Origin: Desulfuromonadales bacterium
GTDB taxonomy: Bacteria > Desulfobacterota > Desulfuromonadia > Desulfuromonadales > JAGXHI01
DNA: 64,000 nucleotides
Direction: 5' to 3'
Assembly (NCBI GenBank): GCA_024636295.1
Contig: JAGXHI010000056.1
Coordinates: 79,102-143,101 of the forward strand
Under the pieces are notes generated by a model. That model had not been told where the DNA came from. It ran no database searches and saw only the letters and a program-made list of their open reading frames with translations. Every line of letters starts with the position of its first letter. Position 1 is the first letter of the stretch. Positions 18,759 through 26,886 of the stretch are shown piece by piece. A program made the translations under genes and the position numbers.

Positions 18759-21164
18759 ATGACACGTCTGTATATTGCTTTTTTAATGACTGCTTCTCTG
18801 GTGTTGCCGGCGTTTGGAGCGTCCGAAAAGTCTCCGGAAGATTTTCCAGGAGTTTCCGCAGTGGTCCCTCGGGCCGCCGAAGTTGTTGAATCGGCGGGTC
18901 CCGTGCAGGCGGATATCGCGGCTCTTACCGAAAGCTCCCTGCTCCGGGAGGAGATGAAAGCCGCCCGGAATAGCCAGGAAGCACTGGAGGCCCGGACAAG
19001 GGCGCTGGGCGATCCCACAACATGGAATGTCGACCGCCTTCTTGAGATGCGTGGGCGGGCCTCGGAGCAGCGGAATTATCTGAAGCGGCTGATGGACGAT
19101 CTCTCCGAACGACTTTCCAGAATGGAGGCGGTTCGCCGCGCCTGGGAGGAACGAAGGAGCTTCTGGCGCAATTGGGAGCAGGCTCTTGGAAAATCACTTC
19201 CCAGCATTCCCGAAGAGGCCTTTCAGCGGGCCAGAGAAGCGGTCGACGGGGTCCTGGAACTTGTGGAGGCGGGTTTCGGACCGATGTTGGACCTGCAGAA
19301 CGAAATCACGGATTTGCAGGTGCGAAATCTCGAAAGGCTCAACCAGGTGGAAGCGATCCTCAATTCACTGCGGGGAAATACCTTCAGCAGAACAGCCTAT
19401 CCCCTGGCAAGCCTGAAATATATCTCCCAGTTCGGTCCCGGGCTCTGGGAATCCGTAGAGAGCGGGGTGGCGGCGGTTCAGCTGATAAGGAAGGATTTCC
19501 TGCGGGACAGCGGCTGGATTATAACTCTCCAGGTTGTCCTGGCACTGGTCACAGGAATCATTTTCTCCAGGCAGCGGAAAAACCCGAATATCACCAGGGA
19601 ATGGCTGTTTCTATTGGCTCATCCCTGGGCGACCGGCATTTTTGTCTCCGTCTCCACTCTGAGCTTCCTCTATCCGATTCCCCCCGCCCTCTGGAGACTT
19701 CTTCTCTGGGCCCTGGCGGCCGGATCGGCTTCCATTCTCATTTCGGGGCTTTTGAAAAATCCCCGCAAAAAGTTCATGGTCTGTCTTCTGGCGGGTCTTT
19801 TTATCCTTTCTCTGTCGCTACAGATCATCTCCCTGCCGCAACCTCTCTATCGGCTCTACCTGACGGTGCTCTGCCTTCTGGGAATTCCCCTCTTTCTGGT
19901 CATCTCATCCCGCAACATCCGACAGCGGGGAAGTTCGGACGGATTCTCCCTTGCGCTTCGCATCGGCGCGGCGGTTCTCTTTGCCTCCTTCGCCGCCCAG
20001 TTCGCAGGCTACGCCAATCTGGCTTCCCGTCTCATTGAATCTTCTGTGGAAACAGTTTTCCTGGGACTTTTCGCGACGATGGTCATCCGCCTGGGGCGCG
20101 GCGCCATCGAATTCGTGCTCACCAGAAAAATTCTGCAGGAGAAGGATTTTTTCCGCCGATACGGCTCTCAACTCGAAAGTCGTCTGGAGCGGATTTTCGA
20201 GATTTTCACAATGGGGTACGCGGCCCTTTATCTGCTGGTGGTCTGGCGTATTTTCGATTCGGTTGCCGAAGCATGGAAATTTCTTCTTGAGAGTGGATTT
20301 CCCTGGGGGGAGACTCAGGTATCACTGCACATGGTGCTGATGATCATTCTGGTTCTGTATGCATCCATTCAGATTTCCTGGGGCATCCGGGCGTTGCTGG
20401 AATCGGAATTTTTCGCCCGGCAAGACCTGGATCGCGGGGTGAGGGATTCCGTCAAAAAACTTCTGCATTATGCCCTGATTCTAGTCGGTTTCCTCCTGGC
20501 GTTAAGTATGGCGGGACTGAGGCTCGAGAACTTCGCCGTCCTGGCCGGTGCGCTGGGGATTGGAATCGGCTTCGGCCTGCAGAATATCATCAACAATTTC
20601 GTCAGCGGACTCATTCTTCTATTCGAGAGACCCATAAAGATCGGGGACCTCATCGTCATGGATGAAGAATGGGGGACGGTCAAAAAACTTGGATTGCGAT
20701 CCACCATTGTCGAGACTCTGGATCGGGCGGAAATCATCGTTCCCAATTCAGATCTTATCTCGGAAAAGGTCACCAACTGGACTCTTTCGACGAAAATTGC
20801 CCGGGTCGTGGTAAAAGTGGGCGTAGCCTACGGAAGTGATGTGAAGAAGGTGCTCGAAATTCTGCAGGAGGCGGCCCAAAGCAACAAAGACGTGCTGGAA
20901 TCGCCTGCTCCTTCGGCACTTTTTATGGAGTTCGGCGAAAGTTCACTCGATTTTGAATTGCGGGCCTGGATTGCGGAGGTGGACAGGCGGCTGATCGTCA
21001 GGAGCGACCTGGGCCAGTTCATCGATGCACGGTTTCGCAAAGAAGGGGTGGAGATTCCCTTTCCGCAGCGCGACCTCCACTTTCGCACCATCGAGAAGAA
21101 CCTGCTGCAGGCCCTGTCCGGCAGGAAGGAAGAAGGCCCGGGGGAGAGAAGCCGAGGGACCTGA
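18759..21164 (+). CDS. large mechanosensitive channel of the MscS family
   Basis: 801 residues from the ATG at 18759, preceded by AGGGGG. It has a signal peptide (RLYIAFLMTASLVLPAFGA), a periplasmic coiled-coil region (~residues 40-240) and about ten membrane segments. A C-terminal MscS core follows. The pore-lining helix and the beta domain are recognisable in ALGIGIGFGLQNIINNFVSGLILLFERP, KIGDLIVMDEEWGTV and REIIVPNSDLI-like residues. The architecture is that of MscK/YbdG-type giant channels, which release solutes on osmotic downshock. A weak ribosome-site choice excludes the start 39 bp upstream. Confidence 0.9.
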   Translation: MTRLYIAFLMTASLVLPAFGASEKSPEDFPGVSAVVPRAAEVVESAGPVQADIAALTESSLLREEMKAARNSQEALEARTRALGDPTTWNVDRLLEMRGRASEQRNYLKRLMDDLSERLSRMEAVRRAWEERRSFWRNWEQALGKSLPSIPEEAFQRAREAVDGVLELVEAGFGPMLDLQNEITDLQVRNLERLNQVEAILNSLRGNTFSRTAYPLASLKYISQFGPGLWESVESGVAAVQLIRKDFLRDSGWIITLQVVLALVTGIIFSRQRKNPNITREWLFLLAHPWATGIFVSVSTLSFLYPIPPALWRLLLWALAAGSASILISGLLKNPRKKFMVCLLAGLFILSLSLQIISLPQPLYRLYLTVLCLLGIPLFLVISSRNIRQRGSSDGFSLALRIGAAVLFASFAAQFAGYANLASRLIESSVETVFLGLFATMVIRLGRGAIEFVLTRKILQEKDFFRRYGSQLESRLERIFEIFTMGYAALYLLVVWRIFDSVAEAWKFLLESGFPWGETQVSLHMVLMIILVLYASIQISWGIRALLESEFFARQDLDRGVRDSVKKLLHYALILVGFLLALSMAGLRLENFAVLAGALGIGIGFGLQNIINNFVSGLILLFERPIKIGDLIVMDEEWGTVKKLGLRSTIVETLDRAEIIVPNSDLISEKVTNWTLSTKIARVVVKVGVAYGSDVKKVLEILQEAAQSNKDVLESPAPSALFMEFGESSLDFELRAWIAEVDRRLIVRSDLGQFIDARFRKEGVEIPFPQRDLHFRTIEKNLLQALSGRKEEGPGERSRGT

Positions 21165-21212
21165 AAAAAGTCCAGAGAAGATACGCCTTCCACCGAGGGT
21201 GGCCCTCTCAGC

Positions 21213-21560
21213 TCAACGGATGATTTTGAGAAGTTTTTGCTTCTGTTTGTCCAGGTTCTTTTCACTCCTTTCGATAGCTTCCACCAGGTATTTTTTCCAG
21301 TCTTCCGTTGCTTCGCTGCCCTTCCCCATAAGGTCCGAAGTCCATTCGGTCAGATCTTCGACCGACTCGTTAATGCCTTCGGTTATCTCTCGAAGCATTG
21401 TTCCGGCTTCATTTTTGGTTCTGTCGGCGTAGCGCATCAGTTGTCGGCGGGTTTTCTTTCCGGTCTGCGGAGCATAAAGAAGAGCCATTCCCACGCCGAT
21501 GAGGCCTCCGGCCATCAGGATCAGGGCGCCAGCCGCGGTGGATTTTCCGTTTCCCTTCAT
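21213..21560 (-). CDS. YtxH-domain membrane-anchored protein
   Basis: 115 residues from the ATG whose AAGGAGG site overlaps an upstream in-frame ATG. One N-terminal membrane segment (TAAGALILMAGGLIGVGMALLYAP) is followed by APQTGKKTRRQL, typical of YtxH/gas-vesicle-like proteins, and then a long charged amphipathic helix. Members are often stress-induced envelope proteins of unknown mechanism. It stands alone between convergent mscS-like and divergent fabH genes. Confidence 0.8.
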   Translation of the reverse strand: MKGNGKSTAAGALILMAGGLIGVGMALLYAPQTGKKTRRQLMRYADRTKNEAGTMLREITEGINESVEDLTEWTSDLMGKGSEATEDWKKYLVEAIERSEKNLDKQKQKLLKIIR

Positions 21561-21883
21561 TAAGTCCTCCTTCATGTGGGGGTTTTTAATTAGTTTTCGT
21601 CCAGAAACGGCCCTTTTCCGCAATCTCCGCGTCAATCCGCGGATTTGATTGTGCGGCGTAAAGTACTACGCCTCCGCTCAAAATCCTTGATTTCCTTGAT
21701 CTTGCGAAAAATTACTCGTTTCCAGATCGAAAGCTGCATTTGTGCTTCCCGGGTTTCCGGACGGTTACTAATTATTAAATCACAGTTTGGGGCTCTTGCA
21801 AGCGGGGGGGCGACGCTTGTGACATGGTGATTCTTCGTGGTATAAGAAGAAGAATTTTTAGTGAAATGAAAGAGGAGTATGAA
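21561..21883. other. 323-bp intergenic region upstream of fabH
   Basis: The region holds a possible fabH promoter and, on the minus strand at 21632-21739, a 35-codon frame (MQLSIWKRVIFRKI...) with only a weak ribosome site. I do not count that frame as a gene. Nothing else is recognisable. Confidence 0.5.
21817..21846 (+). promoter_or_regulatory. possible fabH promoter
   Basis: TTGTGA (21817-21822) and TATAAG (21841-21846) are separated by 18 bp. The predicted GTG start is about 38 bp downstream. Confidence 0.4.
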
Positions 21884-22870
21884 GTGTCGAATCCAAAAAC
21901 GATGATTCTGGGAACCGGTCATGCCGTTCCCGATAAAATTCTCAGCAATGCCGACCTGGAAAAGATGGTGGATACGTCCGGCCGCTGGATTCAGGAGCGG
22001 ACCGGAATCCTGGAGCGCCGGGTGGTTGAGCCGGGTACGCCTCTTTCGGAACTGGCCGTCCTGGCGGGCCGTCGCGCGCTGGAGGATGCAGGAGTCGATC
22101 CTGCCGATGTGGATTTGATCATCGTGGGGACGGTGACGGGGGATATGAAGTTTCCGGCTACCGCCTGCTTCGTCCAAGCCGCTCTGGGTGCGAGCAATGC
22201 CGCCGCCTTCGACGTTTCCGCTGCCTGTTCGGGGTTCATCTACGGTCTTCAGATCGCCGATGCCCTGATGCAGAACGCCTCCTATCGCAGAGCACTTGTG
22301 ATCGGCGGAGATATTCTGACCAGCATGGTCGACTGGGAAGACCGGGACACCTGCATTCTTTTCGGTGATGGCGCTGGCGCTGCCGTTCTTGGGCCAGCGA
22401 AGGAAGGCCGGGGAATTCTTAGTACCTCATTGCGGAGCGACGGCTCTCTTGCGCATCTTCTCTACAACCCCGGTTGCGGAAGTCTTAACCCGCCCACGGA
22501 AGAAAATGTCCGGAAAAAAATTCATACCATCCGCATGGAGGGGCGAGAGGTTTTCCGTCATGCGGTAAAGAATATGACGGAAATTCTGCGTCAGGTGCTA
22601 CGGCAATCGGATCTGGAAATCACGGATCTCGATATGCTGATCCCCCACCAGGCCAACCTGCGGATCATCGAGGCGGTCTCCAAAAAATTTGGTCTGGGAA
22701 GTGATAAAGTATACATCAATGTTGAGCGATTTGGAAACACCTCGGCTGCGTCCATCCCCATCGCGCTGGATGAAGCCAGCAAAAGCGGACGTCTCGGTGC
22801 TGGTGATCATGTCGGTGTGGTTGCATTCGGCGCGGGATTTGCCTGGGCGGCAGGAATCATTCGGCTGTAG
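21884..22870 (+). CDS. fabH: 3-oxoacyl-ACP synthase III
   Basis: 328 residues with the condensing-enzyme triad of KASIII: Cys in AACSGFIYG, His in IPHQANLRI and Asn in FGNTSAASIP. It starts fatty-acid synthesis by joining acetyl-CoA to malonyl-ACP. I place the start at GTG 21884 because AGAGGAG lies 6 nt upstream; ATGs at 21866 and 21824 lack such a site. Length matches the family (~320). No other fab genes are adjacent, so it may be an additional or specialised copy. Confidence 0.9.
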   Translation: MSNPKTMILGTGHAVPDKILSNADLEKMVDTSGRWIQERTGILERRVVEPGTPLSELAVLAGRRALEDAGVDPADVDLIIVGTVTGDMKFPATACFVQAALGASNAAAFDVSAACSGFIYGLQIADALMQNASYRRALVIGGDILTSMVDWEDRDTCILFGDGAGAAVLGPAKEGRGILSTSLRSDGSLAHLLYNPGCGSLNPPTEENVRKKIHTIRMEGREVFRHAVKNMTEILRQVLRQSDLEITDLDMLIPHQANLRIIEAVSKKFGLGSDKVYINVERFGNTSAASIPIALDEASKSGRLGAGDHVGVVAFGAGFAWAAGIIRL

Positions 22871-22922
22871 GATCAGCGCAAAAATAGCGGAGGCGTTTGC
22901 ATTTTGATCTTACGGAGATAAA

Positions 22923-23039
22923 ATGAAATCAACCACTAGGGAAAGGAGGTCAGGTAATCGAAATCCAGGAAAATTCATCAACTAAACCGGCCTCCTTGCG
23001 AGGCAGATATCGCGCTGGTCGCAGCGTGACCAAGCCGGT
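22923..23039 (+). other. possible short peptide frame and structured RNA downstream of fabH
   Basis: A 20-codon frame (22923-22985) follows CGGAGA. After it, GCCTC/GAGGC (22990-23004) and GGTC/GACC (23017-23031) hairpins are enclosed by ACCG/CGGT (22986-23039), which would form a three-way junction. It matches no riboswitch class I know. Confidence 0.3.
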
Positions 23040-23059
23040 GATCTGAAGCCGGCGAAAAA

Positions 23060-23093
23060 GAAAGTCCCCTCACCTGCCGGTGAAGGGACTTTC
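23060..23093 (-). terminator. intrinsic terminator of the NapC-like cytochrome operon
   Basis: GAAAGTCCC...TCACC pairs with GGTGA...GGGACTTTC with one internal mismatch and a 4-nt loop. On the minus strand it is followed by a T-rich run (CTTTTTC). It is 33 bp beyond the cytochrome stop. Confidence 0.8.
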
Positions 23094-23125
23094 AGCATGA
23101 TCTGCAACCCGCCTGTTTTGTTCTT

Positions 23126-24562
23126 CTATTCTCCCCGTAATACATCCAGTATTTCTGGATTTTTTTCTTCTTCGGCAAGAACCAGATGGCAGGTGTCGCA
23201 ATCGGACGATATCACTTCGCCGGTTTCCGATTCATGCATGCCGTCATGACACCTGAAGCAGCCGATGTCGAAATCTTCTCCATGGCCGATATGATTAACA
23301 TAGGTATCCCACTCGATATCCATCTCCGGGAAAACATTTTTCGCATAGGCGCCCTGGATTCCCTGAATCGCGGTCGCAAGCAGAGACGGGTTTTCCCTGA
23401 TCAGATCAGGATACTTCTGCTGATACCATTCCTGCAGAGTGGATTCGATCTGGGCAAGGGCCTCTTCCTGGGAATCATATTCCCGGGTGACGACCTCCAT
23501 GGCCATTTTCTTGATGAACGGCAGTTCCGCCGGAATTTCACCGGCAAAGATATTTTCGTTTATGGCATCATTCGCCGGCTGATAAATATGGGTCGGCCGA
23601 TTATGGCAATCGATGCAGTCCATCTCCCGGGGTTCGAAACCCTCCTCCACCTCGCCACTCCGGAAAACCGTAGTGCTGCCGTCTGCCTTGGTCAGGGTGA
23701 CGACAGGTATGGTCAATCTTTCGCGGTCGGCCGTGAAGGTGATCTTGTTCTCCGGGGCAACGTGCCAGTGGATGCCGTGAGGGCTTTGGACACGACTGCC
23801 TGCGGAGCCGATCTTCATCAGCAGGACGGTCTTCACCTCTGTGTTTTCCTCGTCCGTCAGGTATTTGTTCCGAACCGAGAGTTTTTCTCCGTGAAATTTC
23901 TCCGGCCGATGGCACTGTTCACATGTTTCTCTGGCGGGACGAAGGTCATGTACGGGAGTTTCAATCGGTTTGGAGTAGGTGTCCAGAACAACAGCGAAGA
24001 GCTGCCGGGTACCTGAAAGTTTCGATTTGGCGAACCATGTGGCGCCGGATCCGATGTGGCATTCAATGCACTTGACCCGGGAGTGGGGAGAATTCTGATA
24101 AGCCGTATATTCCGGATGCATGACCGAGTGACAGAATTTTCCACAGAAAGCATTCGATTCCATGTAATGGTAGCCACTATAGCTGAGCAGGCCCAGAATC
24201 AGAAAATTGACGATGGTGAGGAAAACCCCGAAGAAAATAAGCCGGCGCACCCGGACGAAGCGGGACGCATCGGTGAAGTGTTCCCTGAGATAATCCAGCG
24301 TGAAAAGGCGGACCTCCTCTTTTCCTTTCAAGAAAAAGAGGCCGATGAAAACCATGACAAGTCCGACCATGAAAGCCGGACCGAGCAGCATGTAGATGAC
24401 AGCACCGAAATAAGGATTGTCGATGTGAAACCAGATGTCTACAATGATCAGTGAAAGTAGAAATGGAAATGTAACCGTGGTGATCATTGCGCCAAGCAAA
24501 GATACCCGGCTGCGGGCGATTCCCTTGAAAAAAGCATCGATGATGTTGGTAATCCTGGCCAT
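23126..24562 (-). CDS. NapC/NirT-like inner-membrane multihaem cytochrome c with a CX3CH site
   Basis: 478 residues from the ATG at 24562; a TTG start 24 bp upstream lacks a ribosome site. Three N-terminal membrane segments are followed by a large periplasmic part. It has one unusual haem site CGKFCH (CX3CH) and five CXXCH sites: CIECH, CEQCH, CIDCH, CFRCH and CDTCH. The segment around the first two (CHSVMHPEYTAYQNSPHSRVKCIECH) is the NapC/NrfH-type quinol-oxidising fold. It would take electrons from menaquinol to periplasmic carriers. It is cotranscribed behind a 74-residue membrane protein. The final acceptor is unknown. Confidence 0.88.
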   Translation of the reverse strand: MARITNIIDAFFKGIARSRVSLLGAMITTVTFPFLLSLIIVDIWFHIDNPYFGAVIYMLLGPAFMVGLVMVFIGLFFLKGKEEVRLFTLDYLREHFTDASRFVRVRRLIFFGVFLTIVNFLILGLLSYSGYHYMESNAFCGKFCHSVMHPEYTAYQNSPHSRVKCIECHIGSGATWFAKSKLSGTRQLFAVVLDTYSKPIETPVHDLRPARETCEQCHRPEKFHGEKLSVRNKYLTDEENTEVKTVLLMKIGSAGSRVQSPHGIHWHVAPENKITFTADRERLTIPVVTLTKADGSTTVFRSGEVEEGFEPREMDCIDCHNRPTHIYQPANDAINENIFAGEIPAELPFIKKMAMEVVTREYDSQEEALAQIESTLQEWYQQKYPDLIRENPSLLATAIQGIQGAYAKNVFPEMDIEWDTYVNHIGHGEDFDIGCFRCHDGMHESETGEVISSDCDTCHLVLAEEEKNPEILDVLRGE

Positions 24563-24747
24563 CCCGAGAGTTCCCTTTCCCTTCAAAGAAAATTTAATCT
24601 TTAGCAGATCTCAAGATATTCTTCATTATTTCATCAAAATGTCCAGCATTTTTCCATCAAATGGTATCATTTGCTCAAACAAAAGGCTGCATTTCGACTG
24701 CAGCCCTTTGTTTACAAATGCTTATCATTGCGCTGGACGGGAGGGAA

Positions 24748-24972
24748 TCACGCTCCGCCGATGGCAGTGAACCAGCCCCTTACCATCTCGAACGGCCCGC
24801 CGGAAGAAATCGCACCTCCTGCCAGGGCGGCGATCGCCCAGAGTCCGATCATAAAGGTGATCAACAGGGTCAATACCAGAGAAGCTCTGAATGTGATCTG
24901 GAGCAGGTTGACCCCGATCTGAGATATTTCCTGCTCATTCCCTCGTGTTGTTGCCGTGGCCATGTCTTTCAT
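24748..24972 (-). CDS. small single-pass membrane protein (possible B-family member)
   Basis: 74 residues from the ATG at 24972, which has GGGAGG 6 nt upstream; earlier in-frame starts lack a site. A soluble N-terminal ~25 residues precede one membrane helix (LVLTLLITFMIGLWAIAALAGGAI). The pattern [FY]-[RK]-A-[GS] ... LW-x-[IL]-x-x-L-x-[GS]-A resembles the 53-residue proteins at 34444 and 34837, with a short gap. It is the first gene of the NapC-like cytochrome unit. It is likely a small accessory subunit, but its function is unknown. Confidence 0.75.
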   Translation of the reverse strand: MKDMATATTRGNEQEISQIGVNLLQITFRASLVLTLLITFMIGLWAIAALAGGAISSGGPFEMVRGWFTAIGGA

Positions 24973-25048
24973 GCGTAACCTCCCTTTTTCGAGCTGGAAG
25001 AAAAAGCCAGCCGTTATTGTTGGAATCCTGCCCTCTTGCATAAACACT

Positions 25049-25064
25049 AACAACCCATGCGCCA
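25049..25064 (-). promoter_or_regulatory. sigma-54-like -24/-12 promoter
   Basis: On the minus strand TGGCGCATGGGTTGTT matches TGGCACG-N4-TTGCW at TGGC and TTG with correct spacing. It is ~77 bp upstream of the 74-residue protein start. A TTGCAA site (25117-25122) lies 53 bp further upstream, where an activator could bind. A sigma-70 TTGACA overlaps nearby, so the assignment is tentative. Confidence 0.5.
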
Positions 25065-25207
25065 GATGTCAAGAAAAAATACAATAAAATCAATTACTTA
25101 GCTTACAATGGAAATGTTGCAAATAGTGGACGAGTAAAAATACCGCAAACCTGAAACTTCAAATTGTCAACTGGTTTTGTGGCGGAAGTAAGGGCAGGAT
25201 TTAAAGG

Positions 25208-25400
25208 CGTCGCAAAAAGTCCGCCCTGCGGCGCTACGGCGTTTTTTCAGGACCTCGACATACCTGATGTATGCCTTCGCCCCTGAAAAACCACCAGGCC
25301 TTTGTAGTGACGAAATTTTTGCTTAGCCATCCTATGAGTTTTTGCGAAGGCATCATGCCTTGAGACGGAATTTTTTTCTCGGCCATCCTGTGGATTTTGC
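25208..25400 (+). repeat. dispersed palindromic repeat, copy 2 (most complete)
   Basis: The left arm (25208-25251) and right arm (25281-25323) are imperfect inverted copies: GCAAAAAGTCCG...TTTTTTCAGG against CCTGAAAAAC...ATTTTTGC. A further pair of related segments, each containing GCCATCCT and TTTTGCGA, follows to 25400. No transposase is inside. It looks like a REP or MITE-type element. Confidence 0.65.
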
Positions 25401-25458
25401 GAGGATCGGGGATTGGAAGAAATCGGTGTGCATTGGAACTTTCAATCCTGTGCAGGAG

Positions 25459-25902
25459 TCAGGCTCTCTCCTGAAGCAGAGCCTGCTCCGCGGCGGCCTT
25501 ATCCTTTGCCTCTTTCATTGCCTTGACGAAAACTTCGCAGTTCTGGCAATGGTTTTTGTCTTTGGCGCACGAGGTATTGACTCTCTCCCAGCAGGGGAGG
25601 GTTTTGTCAATGTAGGCCGAGCAGTTCTCCCTCACCTCGGGTGAGCAGCCTTTTATTTCCCAACAGGGGCTGAGTTCCAGAAGTTTCTTTATTCCGGGGA
25701 TGCTGATGCCCTCATCGTGGATCAAGTACCGCAGACATTGAACCCAATCAATATCGTCATTGGAGAAGTAGCGCTTCTGTCCCTGTCTGGCGGGTTTGAT
25801 CAGTCCTTCTTCCTCATAGATCCGAATAGTCCTCGGGTGGACGCCCAGGAGTTTGGCGGCGACACTGATTGGATAGATGGGATCGCTATTGGATACGGCC
25901 AT
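25459..25902 (-). CDS. MerR-family regulator with Cys-rich C-terminal domain
   Basis: 147 residues. Residues ~10-75 form a MerR winged helix (YPISVAAKLLGVHPRTIRIYEEEGLIKPARQGQKRYFSNDDI). The C-terminal part has seven cysteines in the order CWEIKGC, C, CW, C, C-x2-C (residues ~83-127), a 'two-CW'-like pattern that could bind an Fe-S cluster or another metal. A redox- or metal-responsive role is inferred. It lies among cytochrome units and may regulate the adjacent one. It lacks the long coiled-coil and drug-binding domain of other MerR proteins. Confidence 0.82.
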   Translation of the reverse strand: MAVSNSDPIYPISVAAKLLGVHPRTIRIYEEEGLIKPARQGQKRYFSNDDIDWVQCLRYLIHDEGISIPGIKKLLELSPCWEIKGCSPEVRENCSAYIDKTLPCWERVNTSCAKDKNHCQNCEVFVKAMKEAKDKAAAEQALLQERA

Positions 25903-26246
25903 TTATTTTCCTCCCCAATGGTGCAGGTCCCTGCAGTCTCCGGGGTTCGGAGCGCGCGGGTTTGGAAGATTTTTTATAATCAGAAAGTACCTTATCTTAA
26001 CATATTTTGAATACAAAAGGGTAGCAAATTAACCTCCGGAAAGAACAATGTTCTGAATCTCAACGGAACCTGCGTGTCGAAGCCGAATGAAAACAAATAG
26101 ATGAATTTGCGTCAATCTGGCCGCACCGTGCCCTTTGGACCTTTCTTGTCCCTGCGGATTGTCCTCGCCAAACCCAGCCCGGGCAAAATACCGTCTCCAA
26201 ATTGAATGCGGATCTACCAGGCCCATTCCCGTAAACCTTAACATCA

Positions 26247-26319
26247 GAATTGTAAATAAAATGAAATAATTTGTTGCGCTGCAAACTTTTATGTGGTAAT
26301 TGTTTGTTGCAAGTGCAAC
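26247..26319 (+). promoter_or_regulatory. shared upstream block with TTGCA palindrome, copy A
   Basis: The block runs GAATTGTAAA, an AT-rich stretch, TGTTGC (26272), TGTGGTAA (26292) and the palindrome GTTGCAAGTGCAAC (26306-26319). The same elements recur with identical spacing at 28235-28307, in front of the CbcU-like gene. It is a likely activator site or upstream activating sequence. Confidence 0.7.
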
Positions 26320-26340
26320 GGAAGCGGGTAGGTTTAGGGG

Positions 26341-26356
26341 CGGAACAGAGGTTGGA
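26341..26356 (+). promoter_or_regulatory. sigma-54-like -24/-12 promoter
   Basis: CGGAACA-GAGG-TTGGA has the spacing of a sigma-54 promoter. The -12 region TTGGAATAA is identical to that at 33412-33420. It lies 38 bp before the 47-residue gene and only 22 bp after the palindrome, close for an enhancer site. Confidence 0.5.
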
Positions 26357-26393
26357 ATAACAAACTTTTCGGCAGGAAAGAAGGAGGTGCAGC

Positions 26394-26537
26394 ATGAGAC
26401 AGGAGCAGGCCATAACGAATTATCTTGTAAAAACCTACCTGATTGCCCTTTTTGCGGTCCTCGGCGTCGGATCGGCAATCACCGCGGTGCTCGTTCTGTG
26501 GCAACCTCTTGCGTGGTTGGCCGCGAATTTCTTCTGA
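26394..26537 (+). CDS. 47-residue single-pass membrane protein (A family)
   Basis: AAGGAGG lies 5 nt before the ATG. The protein has a short charged N-terminus (MRQEQ) and one membrane helix (YLIALFAVLGVGSAITAVLVLW). It has exactly the length of the proteins at 34265 and 34647. Ungapped alignment with the latter gives 13 identical positions, including YL(15-16), LG(23-24), W36, L39 and L42. Function is unknown. Its position among cytochrome units suggests an accessory subunit. Confidence 0.75.
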   Translation: MRQEQAITNYLVKTYLIALFAVLGVGSAITAVLVLWQPLAWLAANFF

Positions 26538-26589
26538 GGCATGAACTCAAATGACGCGAATCAAACGGAAAACCGGGAGAGAGGGAAAA

Positions 26590-26784
26590 ATGGGAATGGA
26601 GACCCTGTGCAAGTTCGGCCGTTTTCTGGCGCTGGTTATTTCAATCTCGCTGATCACTGCTTTTCTGCTCCTGGCCACCGTGCCTGATATCGGAAGGGCG
26701 GCCGGGGTGAGCGCTTCGGTGATTGCCGCCCTGCTGGTCGCAATGTATGATTTCGGTTTATTCGACCAGGAACTGCGGATTTGA
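26590..26784 (+). CDS. 64-residue two-pass membrane protein
   Basis: From the ATG at 26590 (AGAGAGGGA upstream; the ATG at 26551 has no site) the protein has two hydrophobic helices (FLALVISISLITAFLLLATV and AAGVSASVIAALLVAMYDFG). I do not recognise it, and it resembles neither A nor B families closely. It follows the 47-residue gene by 52 bp, so both probably form one transcript ended by the terminator at 26834. Confidence 0.65.
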   Translation: MGMETLCKFGRFLALVISISLITAFLLLATVPDIGRAAGVSASVIAALLVAMYDFGLFDQELRI

Positions 26785-26833
26785 ACAACACCGGGAACCG
26801 TCTCTGCCTTGGGGGAATCCCCGGGCATGAAAC

Positions 26834-26861
26834 AAAAAACGGCGCAAAAGCGCCGTTTTTT
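26834..26861. terminator. bidirectional intrinsic terminator
   Basis: A6-CGGCGC (26834-26845) and GCGCCG-T6 (26850-26861) form a perfect 12-bp hairpin with an AAAA loop. It separates the small membrane genes from the convergent octahaem cytochrome gene. Confidence 0.92.
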
Positions 26862-26886
26862 CGTCGGGGGTTCCAGGCAAGCAGTA

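Larger units (their letters stand above)
24973..25458. other. 486-bp intergenic region
   Basis: The region contains a sigma-54-like promoter and a TTGCAA site for the minus-strand cytochrome unit, plus a palindromic repeat (25208-25400). No gene was seen. Confidence 0.6.
25903..26393. other. 491-bp intergenic region upstream of the small membrane proteins
   Basis: No coding frame is convincing. The 3' half carries a conserved regulatory block (26247-26319) and a sigma-54-like promoter (26341-26356), both listed separately. The 5' half shows nothing that I recognise. Confidence 0.6.

Noticed and set aside
21632..21739. A 35-codon basic peptide upstream of the YtxH gene
   Set aside because: It has only a weak GGGAAG site and no similarity that I can see. 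Kept as an uncertain remark only.
22986..23039. A c-di-GMP, TPP or Moco riboswitch
   Set aside because: None of the conserved core bases of these classes could be matched. It is not placed before a gene on the right strand.
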